Source: Flavobacterium sp. UGB4466 (GTDB lineage: Bacteria > Bacteroidota > Bacteroidia > Flavobacteriales > Flavobacteriaceae). Taken from it: a stretch of DNA of 64,000 nt. Below the pieces are notes generated by a model, which ran no database searches, was not told the DNA's origin, and saw nothing but the letters and a program-made list of their open reading frames with translations. Positions 31,943-40,151 of the stretch are shown one piece after another. A program made the translations under genes and the position numbers. Position 1 is the first letter of the stretch, and each line of letters opens with the position of its first letter. Location of the stretch: positions 1-64,000 of the forward strand of contig NZ_CAGKLC010000004.1 in assembly GCF_903469665.1 (NCBI RefSeq). The letters are read 5' to 3'.

Positions 31943-33223
31943 ATGAACAAAACGGCGAAAATCAAAAAAAATCATCAATTTATTGTCCTCAAAAAATTAG
32001 TTATTGTTTCCGTGTTAATTGGCTTTCTTTCTGCCTTTTTAGGAATCTCACTCAAAAAAATCACCGAATATTACGAAGAAATTTTCTTTCATGAAGTCTC
32101 CGTAAATCCTGTTTTTTATATCCTCTTCCCTGTTTTTGGATTATCCGTTATTTACTTTCTCAGACAATATCTCTTTAAGAAAAAAGAAAACAAGGGCATT
32201 AAAGAGGTTTTCGAAAGCACCAAATCCTCTTCCAAAAACTTGCCTTCTTATAAAATTCCGTCCCACTTCATCAACGGATTACTGACGGTTATCTTTGGAG
32301 GCTCTACCGGAATTGAGGTTTCAACCGTAGTAGCCACCGCCACCATTGGCTCTGTTGCACAACAAAAAGAAAATGTCTTTCGCCAATACAAGACCGAACT
32401 AATATGTGCAGGAGTTGCAGCAGGAGTAACCGCTTTATTCAGCAGTCCGATTGCGGGAATTTTATTTGCTTTAGAAGTAATCTCCAGAAAAGTAACACGC
32501 GCTTTTATTATTTCCAATATTATTGCCGTTTCCATTGCTTTTGGTTTACTTACTATCTTGAAAGAAGAGCCGCTATTTGCCGTATCTATTACCACCTGGC
32601 ATTTAAAAGCCATTCCTTACTTCATTCTTTTAGGAATTCTGGCCGGAGTAAATTCTGTTTATCTGACCCGTTGCGTTTTATTTTTTAAATCTCAATTCTC
32701 ACGAATCGATACGCATTATTATAAAATTTTAATTGGTTCAGTGGTTTTAAGTATTTCTCTTTTTATTTTCCCTCAATTGTATGGAGAAGGATATCACGCT
32801 ATAAAAGGAATATTCACCACTACTTCTGAAATTCCATTAACACTGACTTTATCACTAACCTTTATTGGTATATTAATTCTAAAACCAATCGTTACCTCAA
32901 TCACATTGGCTTCCGGAGGCGATGGCGGTGTATTTGCTCCAAGCTTGTTCATTGGTGCTTTTTTAGGATTACTATTGGCCTCTGTATTGAATACCTTTTT
33001 TCATGTACACGTAATTCCGGTAAACTTTATGATTATTGGTATGGCAGCTGTATTAAGCGCCAGCATCCACGCTCCTTTTACAGCAATATTCTTAGTCTGT
33101 GGCTTAACCAACGATTATACTCTATTTCTGCCTATTCTCGTAGTTTGCCTGATTTCTAAATATACCGCAAAAATGATATATCCTTACACTGTATATTCTT
33201 ATTCTCCCAGCATTTCAAAATAA
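31943..33223 (+). CDS. ClC family chloride channel or antiporter
   Basis: Start at ATG 31943 gives 426 residues. About ten to twelve hydrophobic segments follow. Family signatures are GGSTGIEVSTVVATATIGS near the external gate, FSSPIAGILFALEVISR, and ASGGDGGVFAPSLFIGAFLG. The gate segment reads GIEVS where classical ClC proteins have GREGP; the gating Glu is kept but the following Gly-Pro is not. There is no CBS domain. The upstream -7-like TAATTTTG lies at 31895-31902. It is followed 7 bp later by an HPP membrane protein, probably in the same transcript. Confidence 0.9.
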   Translation: MNKTAKIKKNHQFIVLKKLVIVSVLIGFLSAFLGISLKKITEYYEEIFFHEVSVNPVFYILFPVFGLSVIYFLRQYLFKKKENKGIKEVFESTKSSSKNLPSYKIPSHFINGLLTVIFGGSTGIEVSTVVATATIGSVAQQKENVFRQYKTELICAGVAAGVTALFSSPIAGILFALEVISRKVTRAFIISNIIAVSIAFGLLTILKEEPLFAVSITTWHLKAIPYFILLGILAGVNSVYLTRCVLFFKSQFSRIDTHYYKILIGSVVLSISLFIFPQLYGEGYHAIKGIFTTTSEIPLTLTLSLTFIGILILKPIVTSITLASGGDGGVFAPSLFIGAFLGLLLASVLNTFFHVHVIPVNFMIIGMAAVLSASIHAPFTAIFLVCGLTNDYTLFLPILVVCLISKYTAKMIYPYTVYSYSPSISK

Positions 33224-33229
33224 TACATC

Positions 33230-33832
33230 ATGCCCGTTCCCAACATAAAAAGAGGTTACCGCAAAACACGTTATATCCTTTACAAAGAAACTTTAATTGA
33301 CTACAAAGAGCATTTTTGGTCATTTCTGGGATCTTTTGTCGGAATTGGAATTTTGGCTTATCTGGAGTCGATACATTTTGGAGGAAGTGACCTTGTGTAT
33401 CTTATTGGTTCATTTGGCGCTTCAAGTGTTTTGATTTACGGAATCATACAAAGTCCGTTTTCACAACCCCGAAATTTAATTGGCGGTCATTTGATTTCAG
33501 CAATTATTGGGGTTTCTGTAAATAAATTAGTTCCGGATATTGTCTGGATCGCGGCACCTTTGGCGGTATCTCTTTCTATTATTTTCATGCAGATTACCAA
33601 AACACTTCACCCACCCGGAGGAGCCACTGCGCTTATCGCTGTCACCGCTTCCCCGCAAATAAAAAATCTAGGGTATATGTATGTGCTGTCTCCTGTGTTA
33701 GTTGGAGTGTTGATTTTATTTGTGACCGCTTTGATTTTCAACAACATGACTTCCAGCAGAATTTACCCAAGTCATAGCACCTACCACAAACACTACCATA
33801 AGATTAGAAAACGTCTGAGTAGAAAGGGATAA
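33230..33832 (+). CDS. HPP family integral membrane protein
   Basis: A 200-residue protein with four to five membrane segments. It carries the eponymous motif TKTLHPPGGATALIAV (about 123-138) and FGASSVLIYG earlier. In cyanobacteria and plants some HPP proteins transport nitrite; in Bacteroidota the role is unknown. The N- and C-termini are basic (KRGYRKTRY and HKHYHKIRKRLSRKG). It lies 7 bp after the ClC gene, so an anion-related function is plausible. Confidence 0.88.
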   Translation: MPVPNIKRGYRKTRYILYKETLIDYKEHFWSFLGSFVGIGILAYLESIHFGGSDLVYLIGSFGASSVLIYGIIQSPFSQPRNLIGGHLISAIIGVSVNKLVPDIVWIAAPLAVSLSIIFMQITKTLHPPGGATALIAVTASPQIKNLGYMYVLSPVLVGVLILFVTALIFNNMTSSRIYPSHSTYHKHYHKIRKRLSRKG

Positions 33833-33918
33833 TAAGAGTTGCCAATCTTTCTCTTAAAGGAAAGAAAAATATTTTCAACAATTCGTAAATCAAAATTCGT
33901 AAATCGTTAATTATACTT

Positions 33919-33926
33919 TACCTTTG
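33919..33926 (+). promoter_or_regulatory. -7 box upstream of the pRiA4b-ORF3-like gene
   Basis: TACCTTTG matches TAnnTTTG, 24 bp before the start codon. Just upstream ATTCGTAAATC is repeated directly (33883-33893 and 33897-33907), which may be a regulator site or a repeat remnant. Confidence 0.5.
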
Positions 33927-33949
33927 CCCTTTCAATAAAAACAACGATT

Positions 33950-34489
33950 ATGGTTTATAAATTTAGAGTAATTCTAGACGCCGAAGAAGATATTTTTAGA
34001 GACATTGCTATTCTTGAAGACGATACTCTTGAGGATTTACACAATGCTATCTTCAACGCTTTTGGTTTTGACGGAATGGAAGTGGCTTCGTTTTATACTT
34101 GTGATGAAACCTGGAATCAGGAAGATGAAATTCCACTTTTTGATACTGGTGACGTTCCCGGTGAGCAAAGAACGATGGGCGATTATCCGTTATCTTCTAT
34201 TTTAGACGAACAAAATACCAAAATTATCTATGTATATGATTTCATCAATATGTGGACATTCTTAGTTGAATTAGCTGCTATTGAAGATCAAATCGCAGGA
34301 GCTCCATATCCTGAAACATTATTTTCACATGGAGAAATGCCGGACGAAGCTACAGAAAAGAACTTTGAAGCCGACATGCACGACGATATCTACGGAGAAT
34401 TTGAAGATGATCTTGATGAAGATGATCTTGACATGTTCGAAGGCGATGACAGCTTTGAAGATTACGGATTTGAGGAGAATTGGAATTAG
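33950..34489 (+). CDS. Plasmid pRiA4b ORF-3-like protein
   Basis: A 179-residue protein. The N-terminal 115 residues match the PRiA4_ORF3 family (PF07929): YKFRVILDAEEDIFRDIAIL, then LEDLHNAIFNAFGFDGMEVASFY and IIYVYDFINMWTFLVEL. The remainder is an extremely acidic tail rich in Asp and Glu (about 125-175). The family is found on plasmids and near IS elements (IS1096 passenger), but chromosomal copies are common in Bacteroidota; function unknown. The four-helix-bundle element follows 13 bp after its stop. Confidence 0.8.
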   Translation: MVYKFRVILDAEEDIFRDIAILEDDTLEDLHNAIFNAFGFDGMEVASFYTCDETWNQEDEIPLFDTGDVPGEQRTMGDYPLSSILDEQNTKIIYVYDFINMWTFLVELAAIEDQIAGAPYPETLFSHGEMPDEATEKNFEADMHDDIYGEFEDDLDEDDLDMFEGDDSFEDYGFEENWN

Positions 34490-34501
34490 TGTAAGTTACT
34501 A

Positions 34502-34527
34502 AGGTTCTGAGATGCTAAGGTTCTAAG
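34502..34527. repeat. Left boundary repeat of the four-helix-bundle unit
   Basis: A 26-nt copy of the CTTAG family (starts AGGTTCTGAGATGCTAAG). It is the inverse of 34946-34971 in 23 of 26 positions and a close variant of the hairpin arm at 26976. Confidence 0.85.
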
Positions 34528-34583
34528 TTTTTTACTTTGAAAGTTTTTTCTTATTTTTAATTTTTCAAATTAAAAATATTTTC

Positions 34584-34943
34584 ATGAGTAATTTTAAAAA
34601 TCTGCTTATCTGGCAAAAATCAATGGCTCTCACTACCAAAATTTATTTTTCAACAAAACATTTTCCAAAAGAAGAAATCTTCGGATTGACTTCACAAATT
34701 AGACGTTGCTCTATCTCTATCCCCAGCAATATTGCAGAGGGATTTGGAAGAGAAAGTGACAAAGATCTTTTACGTTTTTTGAGTATTTCCGTTGGGTCAT
34801 TGTTTGAAATGCAAACCCAACTTGAAATTGCAAAAAACATATCTTATTTAAAAGAAGACGATTTTAACAATCTATACGAGGACAGTCGCGAAGTAGAACG
34901 GATGTTAGTTTCTTTTATAAAAAAAATAAAACAAAGAAACTAA
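34584..34943 (+). CDS. Four-helix-bundle protein (23S rRNA intervening-sequence protein family)
   Basis: A 119-residue all-alpha protein. The family hallmark is GLTSQIRRCSISIPSNIAEG (34-53), preceded by NFKNLLIWQKSMALTTKIY and followed by the helix FLSISVGSLFEMQTQLEIAK. This family (PF05635, S23 ribosomal/IVP) was first found encoded inside 23S rRNA intervening sequences and includes relatives of the Avd accessory protein of diversity-generating retroelements. Here the gene is chromosomal and intergenic. It is enclosed by an inverted pair of CTTAG-family repeats (34502-34527 and 34946-34971), the right one starting 2 bp after the stop codon. Molecular function unknown; basic residues suggest nucleic-acid binding. 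Confidence 0.88.
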   Translation: MSNFKNLLIWQKSMALTTKIYFSTKHFPKEEIFGLTSQIRRCSISIPSNIAEGFGRESDKDLLRFLSISVGSLFEMQTQLEIAKNISYLKEDDFNNLYEDSREVERMLVSFIKKIKQRN

Positions 34944-34945
34944 AC

Positions 34946-34971
34946 CTTAGTAACTTAGCATCTAAGAACCT
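34946..34971. repeat. Right boundary repeat of the four-helix-bundle unit
   Basis: Starts CTTAGTAACTTAGCATC; inverse of 34502-34527 with three mismatches. A further CAGCACCTAAAAA unit connects it to the start codon of the following gene at 34988. Confidence 0.85.
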
Positions 34972-34987
34972 CAGCACCTAAAAAAAT

Positions 34988-36046
34988 ATGATCAACTTAT
35001 TCAACACCCACATCGATACGCTTTCGATACACCGCGTAGGGAACAAAAGCAGAAACGAAGCGATTTTTTTATCGGAACAACCATTTAATTTAAATGATGA
35101 AATTGTTCCTTTGATCAAAGAGTACTTTTTTAAGCCTTTCAGAGAGAAAGAGGAAAACTATTATCAGTTTGCGCACGAAGTTGATTTAGACTACAACGAC
35201 ATGTTTAAATATGCTACAGAAATTTTTAGCAACCCTGGAAATTTACACGAGGTTTCAAAAAAAATTACTACGCATTTATTTGAGCAATCCAATCACCCGC
35301 ATATTAAAAATGGAGAGGTTTACATCACTTATCTTACCAATCTAAGTATCGACAATAATGTTGTGGATGCTATTGGAATTTTTAAAAGCGAGTTACAAGC
35401 CGACTTTTTGCAATTTGAAGAGAAAGGAAGCAATCTTGAAATGGTCCTGCAACAAGGAATCAACTTAAGTAAATTAGATAAAGGATGTTTGATTTTTAAC
35501 TATAAAAAAGAAGAAGGATACAAAATCCTAACCGTTGACAGCAACCGTTATGACGCGCGCTACTGGTTAGAGCACTTTTTATCTGTTGATGCTTTTGAAG
35601 ATGAAAACTTCATCACTAAAAAATACTTAAAATTCTGCCAGAACTTCGCCAAAGATGTCGTTTTACCGGCAGAAGACAAAAAAGAAGAAGTAATGTTCAT
35701 GAACCGATCTGTGAATTATTTCGCAAAAAACGATCAGTTTGAAGAACAAAATTTCTTAAACGAAGTATTAGACAATCCTGAATTAATTCCTGAATTCAAA
35801 AACTATAAAGTGGATAAAGGAGAAAAATACAGCATCGAAGATGTAACCTCATTCCCTATTGCCAACGCAGCAGTTTCAGACGCCAGAAAATCGATCAAAA
35901 ACGTGATTAACCTGGACACACACATTCAGATCAAAATGGATTTTATCAATCCGGAAAGTGCTGAAAAATTTGTTGAAAAAGGCTGGGATGAAGAAAAACA
36001 AATGTATTACTACTTAGTGTATTTCAATAAAGAAGAGAAAAGCTAA
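34988..36046 (+). CDS. Nucleoid-associated protein (NdpA/YejK family)
   Basis: A 352-residue protein of the 37-kDa nucleoid-associated family (PF04245). Matches include the N-terminal LSIHRVGNKSRNEAIFLSEQPFN region, FHFL-type GEVYITYL near 105-115, the ISLSKLDKGCLIFNY-like stretch, and the final DFINPESAEKFVEKGW segment. It binds DNA in E. coli; its Bacteroidota role is not well described. The promoter region is formed by the right repeat of the four-helix unit, so insertion of that unit may have changed its expression. A terminator follows. Confidence 0.8.
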   Translation: MINLFNTHIDTLSIHRVGNKSRNEAIFLSEQPFNLNDEIVPLIKEYFFKPFREKEENYYQFAHEVDLDYNDMFKYATEIFSNPGNLHEVSKKITTHLFEQSNHPHIKNGEVYITYLTNLSIDNNVVDAIGIFKSELQADFLQFEEKGSNLEMVLQQGINLSKLDKGCLIFNYKKEEGYKILTVDSNRYDARYWLEHFLSVDAFEDENFITKKYLKFCQNFAKDVVLPAEDKKEEVMFMNRSVNYFAKNDQFEEQNFLNEVLDNPELIPEFKNYKVDKGEKYSIEDVTSFPIANAAVSDARKSIKNVINLDTHIQIKMDFINPESAEKFVEKGWDEEKQMYYYLVYFNKEEKS

Positions 36047-36080
36047 GAGTCATTCATTTTCTATTACTTACTTAAAATAA

Positions 36081-36117
36081 AAAACGGCAACTACACTAGT
36101 AATTGCCGTTTTTTTAT
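36081..36117. terminator. Terminator between the nucleoid protein gene and the convergent TetR gene
   Basis: AAAACGGCAA (36081-36090) pairs with TTGCCGTTTT (36103-36112), with a 12-nt loop. The A-run on the left and T-run on the right suggest it can work in both directions. Confidence 0.8.
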
Positions 36118-36131
36118 ACTTTATTTCAAAG

Positions 36132-36713
36132 TCACAATACTGAAAACATCGCTTTCAGAATATCATCGTAAACCTTCTTATCGTTCTCTCCGGAGCGAGC
36201 CAACACCCTGATTCCGGTATAATTATTAAAGATAAAACGAGCCAGCATTCTTGCTTCTAATTGCGTTGAAATTTGTCCTGCCTGCTGTCCTTTTTTTACT
36301 GCTGTCAAAAAAATCTCCTCCACTGTTTGTCGGTTATCGCTCACAATTTTAGCAATCTCTTCGTCATGCATCGCGAGTTCAACAGCAGCATTTACTACAA
36401 AACACCCCTTTGTCATTCGGTCATCCAGACTTTCAATAACCGCCTGTTTAAAAATCTCAGTTAAGCTTTCTTTTATATCTTCTGATTGGTTCAAAAGGTT
36501 TCTTGTGGCTTCCTGCCCATGTTCCAGATACCTTCTTAAAGCTTTTGAAAAAAGTTTCTGTTTGTCTCCAAAAGTATCATACAAACTCGAACGACTTAAC
36601 CCCAAATGCGTTACCAGATCCTGTGCCGAAGTACCGTTATATCCTTTACACCAAAAAATTTCTATCGCTTTATCCAGAGCCTTATCCTCATCAAATTCTT
36701 TTGTTCTGGCCAT
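36132..36713 (-). CDS. TetR/AcrR family regulator
   Basis: The start at ATG 36713 gives MARTKEFDEDKALDKAIEIFWCKGYNGTS, the usual opening of this TetR branch; the longer open frame would run through the operator. HTH residues continue AQDLVTHLGLSRSSLYDTFGDKQKLF. The 193-residue protein has a TetR_C-like ligand domain with FKQAVIESLDDRMTKGCFVVNAAVEL, common in regulators of dehydrogenases. It lies downstream of the dehydrogenase gene. The same 24-bp operator is found before both genes, so it very probably represses both. Confidence 0.92.
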   Translation of the reverse strand: MARTKEFDEDKALDKAIEIFWCKGYNGTSAQDLVTHLGLSRSSLYDTFGDKQKLFSKALRRYLEHGQEATRNLLNQSEDIKESLTEIFKQAVIESLDDRMTKGCFVVNAAVELAMHDEEIAKIVSDNRQTVEEIFLTAVKKGQQAGQISTQLEARMLARFIFNNYTGIRVLARSGENDKKVYDDILKAMFSVL

Positions 36714-36736
36714 AACTTCATAATTAAATTCTCTTA

Positions 36737-36774
36737 CAAAGATACGAAAAATTACGGAACGATTGTTCCGCAAT
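36737..36774 (-). promoter_or_regulatory. TetR gene promoter with operator copy
   Basis: Minus-strand -7 box TATCTTTG (36737-36744). The near-palindrome at 36751-36774 (half site ATTACGGAACGA) matches the perfect 24-bp palindrome at 37592-37615 in 22 of 24 positions. It lies 6 bp upstream of the -7 box and 37 bp before the start codon. Confidence 0.8.
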
Positions 36775-36786
36775 TAGAGCGAAAAA

Positions 36787-37539
36787 TTAAACCACTGTGT
36801 TTACTGTAAGCCCACCGTCTACCACAATTTCGGTTCCTGTAATAAACGAAGCATCGTCTGAGGCAAGAAAAGTTACTGTCTTAGCAATCTCGGAAGCTTT
36901 ACCAAAACGTTTCAATAAAATTTTATCGCTTAACGCTGCACCAAATCCTTCGATTTCTGCTTTTTCTAATCCTAATTTTCCAAAAATAGGCGTTTCAATA
37001 GGCCCCGGTGAAATCGCATTAATTCTGATATTTCTGGGTGCCAGTTCTGTTGCAAAAACACGGTTCAAAGATAACAGAGCTGCTTTACTTGCCGCATAAA
37101 CTCCTGAATTCTCCATACCAACATTGGCATTTATCGAGGTATTAAAAATAACAGAACCTCCATCGTTTAAAATAGGCAGCAACTTTTGAAGTGTAAAATA
37201 AACTCCCTTAACGTTCACATCCATAATCGAATCATAATGACTTTCTGAAGCAGATTCCAAGGGAGCAAAAGAAGCGATTCCGGCATTTAAAAACACGATA
37301 TCAATTTTACCAAATTGGTCTTTCACTTCGGCAACTAAACCGTCAATTGATTTTAAATCGGATTGGTCCGATGCAATTCCGGTTACTTTCAATTCAGCTT
37401 CTGCTTTTCCTAAGGCTTCTTTGTTTCTTCCCGTCACAATTACTTTTGCACCATTTGCTGCCAAATCCGCTGCAGCCGCATACCCTATTCCACTATTACC
37501 TCCTGTTACAATGGCTACTTTATTCTCTAATTTTTTCAT
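36787..37539 (-). CDS. Short-chain dehydrogenase/reductase
   Basis: Start at ATG 37539 (MKKLENKVAIVTGG) gives a 250-residue classical SDR. The NAD(P)-binding TGGNSGIG spans 12-19, NAG at 85-87, and the catalytic Ser135, Tyr148 and Lys152 (YAASK). The Arg at TGRNK after beta-2 suggests preference for NADPH. The C-terminal FITGTEIVVDGGLTV is typical. The substrate is unknown. The upstream perfect palindrome and the TetR gene downstream suggest induction by a small toxic carbonyl or alcohol. Confidence 0.92.
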   Translation of the reverse strand: MKKLENKVAIVTGGNSGIGYAAAADLAANGAKVIVTGRNKEALGKAEAELKVTGIASDQSDLKSIDGLVAEVKDQFGKIDIVFLNAGIASFAPLESASESHYDSIMDVNVKGVYFTLQKLLPILNDGGSVIFNTSINANVGMENSGVYAASKAALLSLNRVFATELAPRNIRINAISPGPIETPIFGKLGLEKAEIEGFGAALSDKILLKRFGKASEIAKTVTFLASDDASFITGTEIVVDGGLTVNTVV

Positions 37540-37581
37540 TTTAATTGTTTTTAAATTACTGATTCTTTGATTATTCTGACA

Positions 37582-37615
37582 CAAAGATATCATTACGGAA
37601 CGATCGTTCCGTAAT
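37582..37615 (-). promoter_or_regulatory. SDR promoter with perfect operator palindrome
   Basis: Minus-strand -7 box TATCTTTG (37582-37589). A perfect 24-bp palindrome follows 2 bp upstream (37592-37615, half site ATTACGGAACGA). It occupies the spacer and -33 region, so a bound TetR dimer would block transcription. Confidence 0.85.
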
Positions 37616-37764
37616 TAATCGAGTTAATATTTTGTTAAATAAAAAGACTTGCTTTTAACCCTGCTGTTTATCAGCTTTTGCTCTATGCTATCATAAAGGA
37701 AAGAAATGATGAAATGCTAAAAATTCTTAATTTATGCTTAAATTTACAGTCTAAACCAATTCAG

Positions 37765-40134
37765 ATGGATATTCATTTATACAACGAAAGTCCTTTCGAA
37801 ACGATCATCTCCTTTCATAAGCTTATTGAATCTTTTGAGAAAATTGCTTTGTCGGATGTTGATTACAGGGCTAACTACGCAAAAGCCATTCTAAAACAAA
37901 TAGAGGCCCTTCCGGAACTTCGAACCGGAATTAAGGACTACGCCACCATTAAAGACAATGAAGCTTTAATCAGGAATCTTTTGGCTGATATCTTCCCAAC
38001 TGCTTTGACAAACAACGAAATAAAAGCGGTTACCATACCTTTTCAGAATTTATATTTCAACTATACGGAACGCTTTAAAAAGATCTTAAGCAACGCAGGA
38101 TCAGAGTTTGATATGGAAATTCGCGATTTCGACGATCATCAGTTCTATGTCAACAACTGCTGCATTATTTTAGGTGCCTATTACAAACAGCGTATCGATT
38201 TTAACAACCCTTTTTTCTATGACATTCCCGATGAAAATGGAATAGAAAAGCACTATCGTATTCTGTACAATGCCGATTTCATGGAAGTTATTCCAACAGA
38301 AAAATCAATAGCTTTAACTCAGGATGATATTGACTTATTACTGGACAACTACCACGATCTTGAACTCTGGAAATCAAAATTCCCTGCCGGAAGCTGGATT
38401 TTAAAAGGTTTTGGAATTGTTTCTTTGTTCGACGCCACCACAGAAAGTGCGATTTCAAACCTGAAAAGCAACTTATTAAAATCTGATTCAAAAACAGCTG
38501 CTACAGATGAAATTGTATTCAATATTTTTAAATCGATCTTTAAAATTCCTGATTTAAAGGTGGGGTTTATTGTATACAGTCCGGAGGAAGAAAAATTTAT
38601 CAGACCTGTTAAATTTGACACTCAGATGCAGAGTTTTCTACTTTCAAAAGATCAGGAAATTGATTGCAAGAATGCTTTTTTCGGATGTACCTTCGAGAAA
38701 TTATTAAACGATAAAGAACCTTTGGTAATTTCTAACGTCGAAAAATTCATTGCCGAATCACATAATATAAAATTAGGGGAGCATCTGTTAAAACAAGGGA
38801 TCCAAAGTTGTGTTTTTGCTCCTGTCATAAAAGACGGGCAGTTACTGGGCGTTGTTGAACTGGTTTCTTCTCAACAAAAAGCACTCAATACGATTAATGC
38901 TACCAAACTGGAACTGGTGCTTCCTTATTTAACCGATACTATTGATCGTTACAATACGGATATGCAGCATCAGATTGAAGCCATTATTCAACGCGAATAC
39001 ACCACCATTCACCCTAGTGTATATTGGAAATTCAAAAAAGAATCGCAAAACTATTTCCAAAATATCAATCATACCAAGGATTATATTTTTAAGGAAATTG
39101 TGTTTAAGAATGTATATCCGCTTTACGGGCAAATTGACATTAAAGGCTCTTCCGAACATCGAAATGAAACGGTTAAGATCGACCTTAAAAATCAATTGAC
39201 TGCTTTGCTGAAAATTTTCGAATCTCAGAATACAAACCACAATCTGGTCCTTTTGGAACAGCGTAAATTTGAACTGGAATCTTTTCGCGATGAGCTAGAC
39301 GCTCCTTTAAAAGCAGATACCGAGCAATACATTCAGCGTTATATTGAAGAAGAAATTCATCCTCTTTTAAAGAATACAAAAGAAACACAAAAAAGCGAAA
39401 AACTGGAACGAGAATACTTTGAGAGTCTTGACGCAAAAAGCGGATTGTTTTATCAGGAGCGAAAGAAATTTGATAATGCGATGTCTATTATCAACAAAAA
39501 ACTGGCCTCGGTTCTGGACAAAAAACAACTCGAAGCGCAACAGATTTATCCACATTATTACGAACGATTTAAAACAGATGGTGTTGAGCATAACCTCTAT
39601 ATTGGGGCCTCTATTGCTCCAAATCAACCCTTTGATATGATGTACTTGCACAACTTGCGTTTGTGGCAGTTACAAACCTTGTGCGAAATGGAACTTGAAC
39701 ATCATCAGCTTAAAGAATCACTCCCGTACGAACTGGACGTGACTTCTTTAATATTAGTGTTTACTTCTCCGCTTTCGATCCGTTTCAGAATGGATGAAAA
39801 ACGTTTTGATGTCGACGGAACCTACAATGCCAGATACGAAGTGGTGAAAAAACGCATCGACAAATCGAATATCAAAGGCACAAAAGACCGTATTACGGAG
39901 AAAGAGAAAATTACCATTGTGTATTCTCAAAACAGTGAGGAAGCTGAATATTTAAAATACATCAAATACTTACAGCACAAAAAAATTCTCGAACCTTCCA
40001 TCGAACAATTTGAAGTTGAAGACCTTCAGGGAGTTTCGGGTCTAAGAGCCATTCGTGTTAAAGTAATCAATAACAATACAAATCCCGTAGCGAAAAAAAT
40101 TACCTATCAGGACTTATTAGATGAGCTCAACTAA
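37765..40134 (+). CDS. Large GAF-domain protein
   Basis: Start taken at ATG 37765 (MDIHLYNESPFETIISFHKL), giving 789 residues; an upstream extension has no family-like sequence. A GAF-like domain lies around 245-390 (LKVGFIVYSPEEEKFIRPVKF to CVFAPVIKDGQLLGVVELVS). The C-terminal 400 residues are helical and charged (EERKFELESFRDELDAPLK region), without kinase, cyclase or HD motifs. I recall it as a conserved uncharacterised flavobacterial protein type. It converges on the HD-PycTM-like gene with a shared terminator. Role and ligand are unknown. Confidence 0.72.
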   Translation: MDIHLYNESPFETIISFHKLIESFEKIALSDVDYRANYAKAILKQIEALPELRTGIKDYATIKDNEALIRNLLADIFPTALTNNEIKAVTIPFQNLYFNYTERFKKILSNAGSEFDMEIRDFDDHQFYVNNCCIILGAYYKQRIDFNNPFFYDIPDENGIEKHYRILYNADFMEVIPTEKSIALTQDDIDLLLDNYHDLELWKSKFPAGSWILKGFGIVSLFDATTESAISNLKSNLLKSDSKTAATDEIVFNIFKSIFKIPDLKVGFIVYSPEEEKFIRPVKFDTQMQSFLLSKDQEIDCKNAFFGCTFEKLLNDKEPLVISNVEKFIAESHNIKLGEHLLKQGIQSCVFAPVIKDGQLLGVVELVSSQQKALNTINATKLELVLPYLTDTIDRYNTDMQHQIEAIIQREYTTIHPSVYWKFKKESQNYFQNINHTKDYIFKEIVFKNVYPLYGQIDIKGSSEHRNETVKIDLKNQLTALLKIFESQNTNHNLVLLEQRKFELESFRDELDAPLKADTEQYIQRYIEEEIHPLLKNTKETQKSEKLEREYFESLDAKSGLFYQERKKFDNAMSIINKKLASVLDKKQLEAQQIYPHYYERFKTDGVEHNLYIGASIAPNQPFDMMYLHNLRLWQLQTLCEMELEHHQLKESLPYELDVTSLILVFTSPLSIRFRMDEKRFDVDGTYNARYEVVKKRIDKSNIKGTKDRITEKEKITIVYSQNSEEAEYLKYIKYLQHKKILEPSIEQFEVEDLQGVSGLRAIRVKVINNNTNPVAKKITYQDLLDELN

Positions 40135-40151
40135 TTTTTAGTTGAGCTTTT
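40125..40151 (+). terminator. Terminator overlapping the GAF gene stop codon
   Basis: GCTCAACTA (40125-40133) pairs with TAGTTGAGC (40139-40147) around a 5-nt loop, followed by TTTTA. It starts inside the last codons of the GAF gene and almost touches the stop of the convergent gene at 40150. Confidence 0.75.

Noticed and set aside
33950..34489. Evidence of a plasmid or insertion sequence from the pRiA4b-ORF3-like gene
   Set aside because: No transposase, terminal repeats or resolvase accompany it; the family is common in chromosomes.
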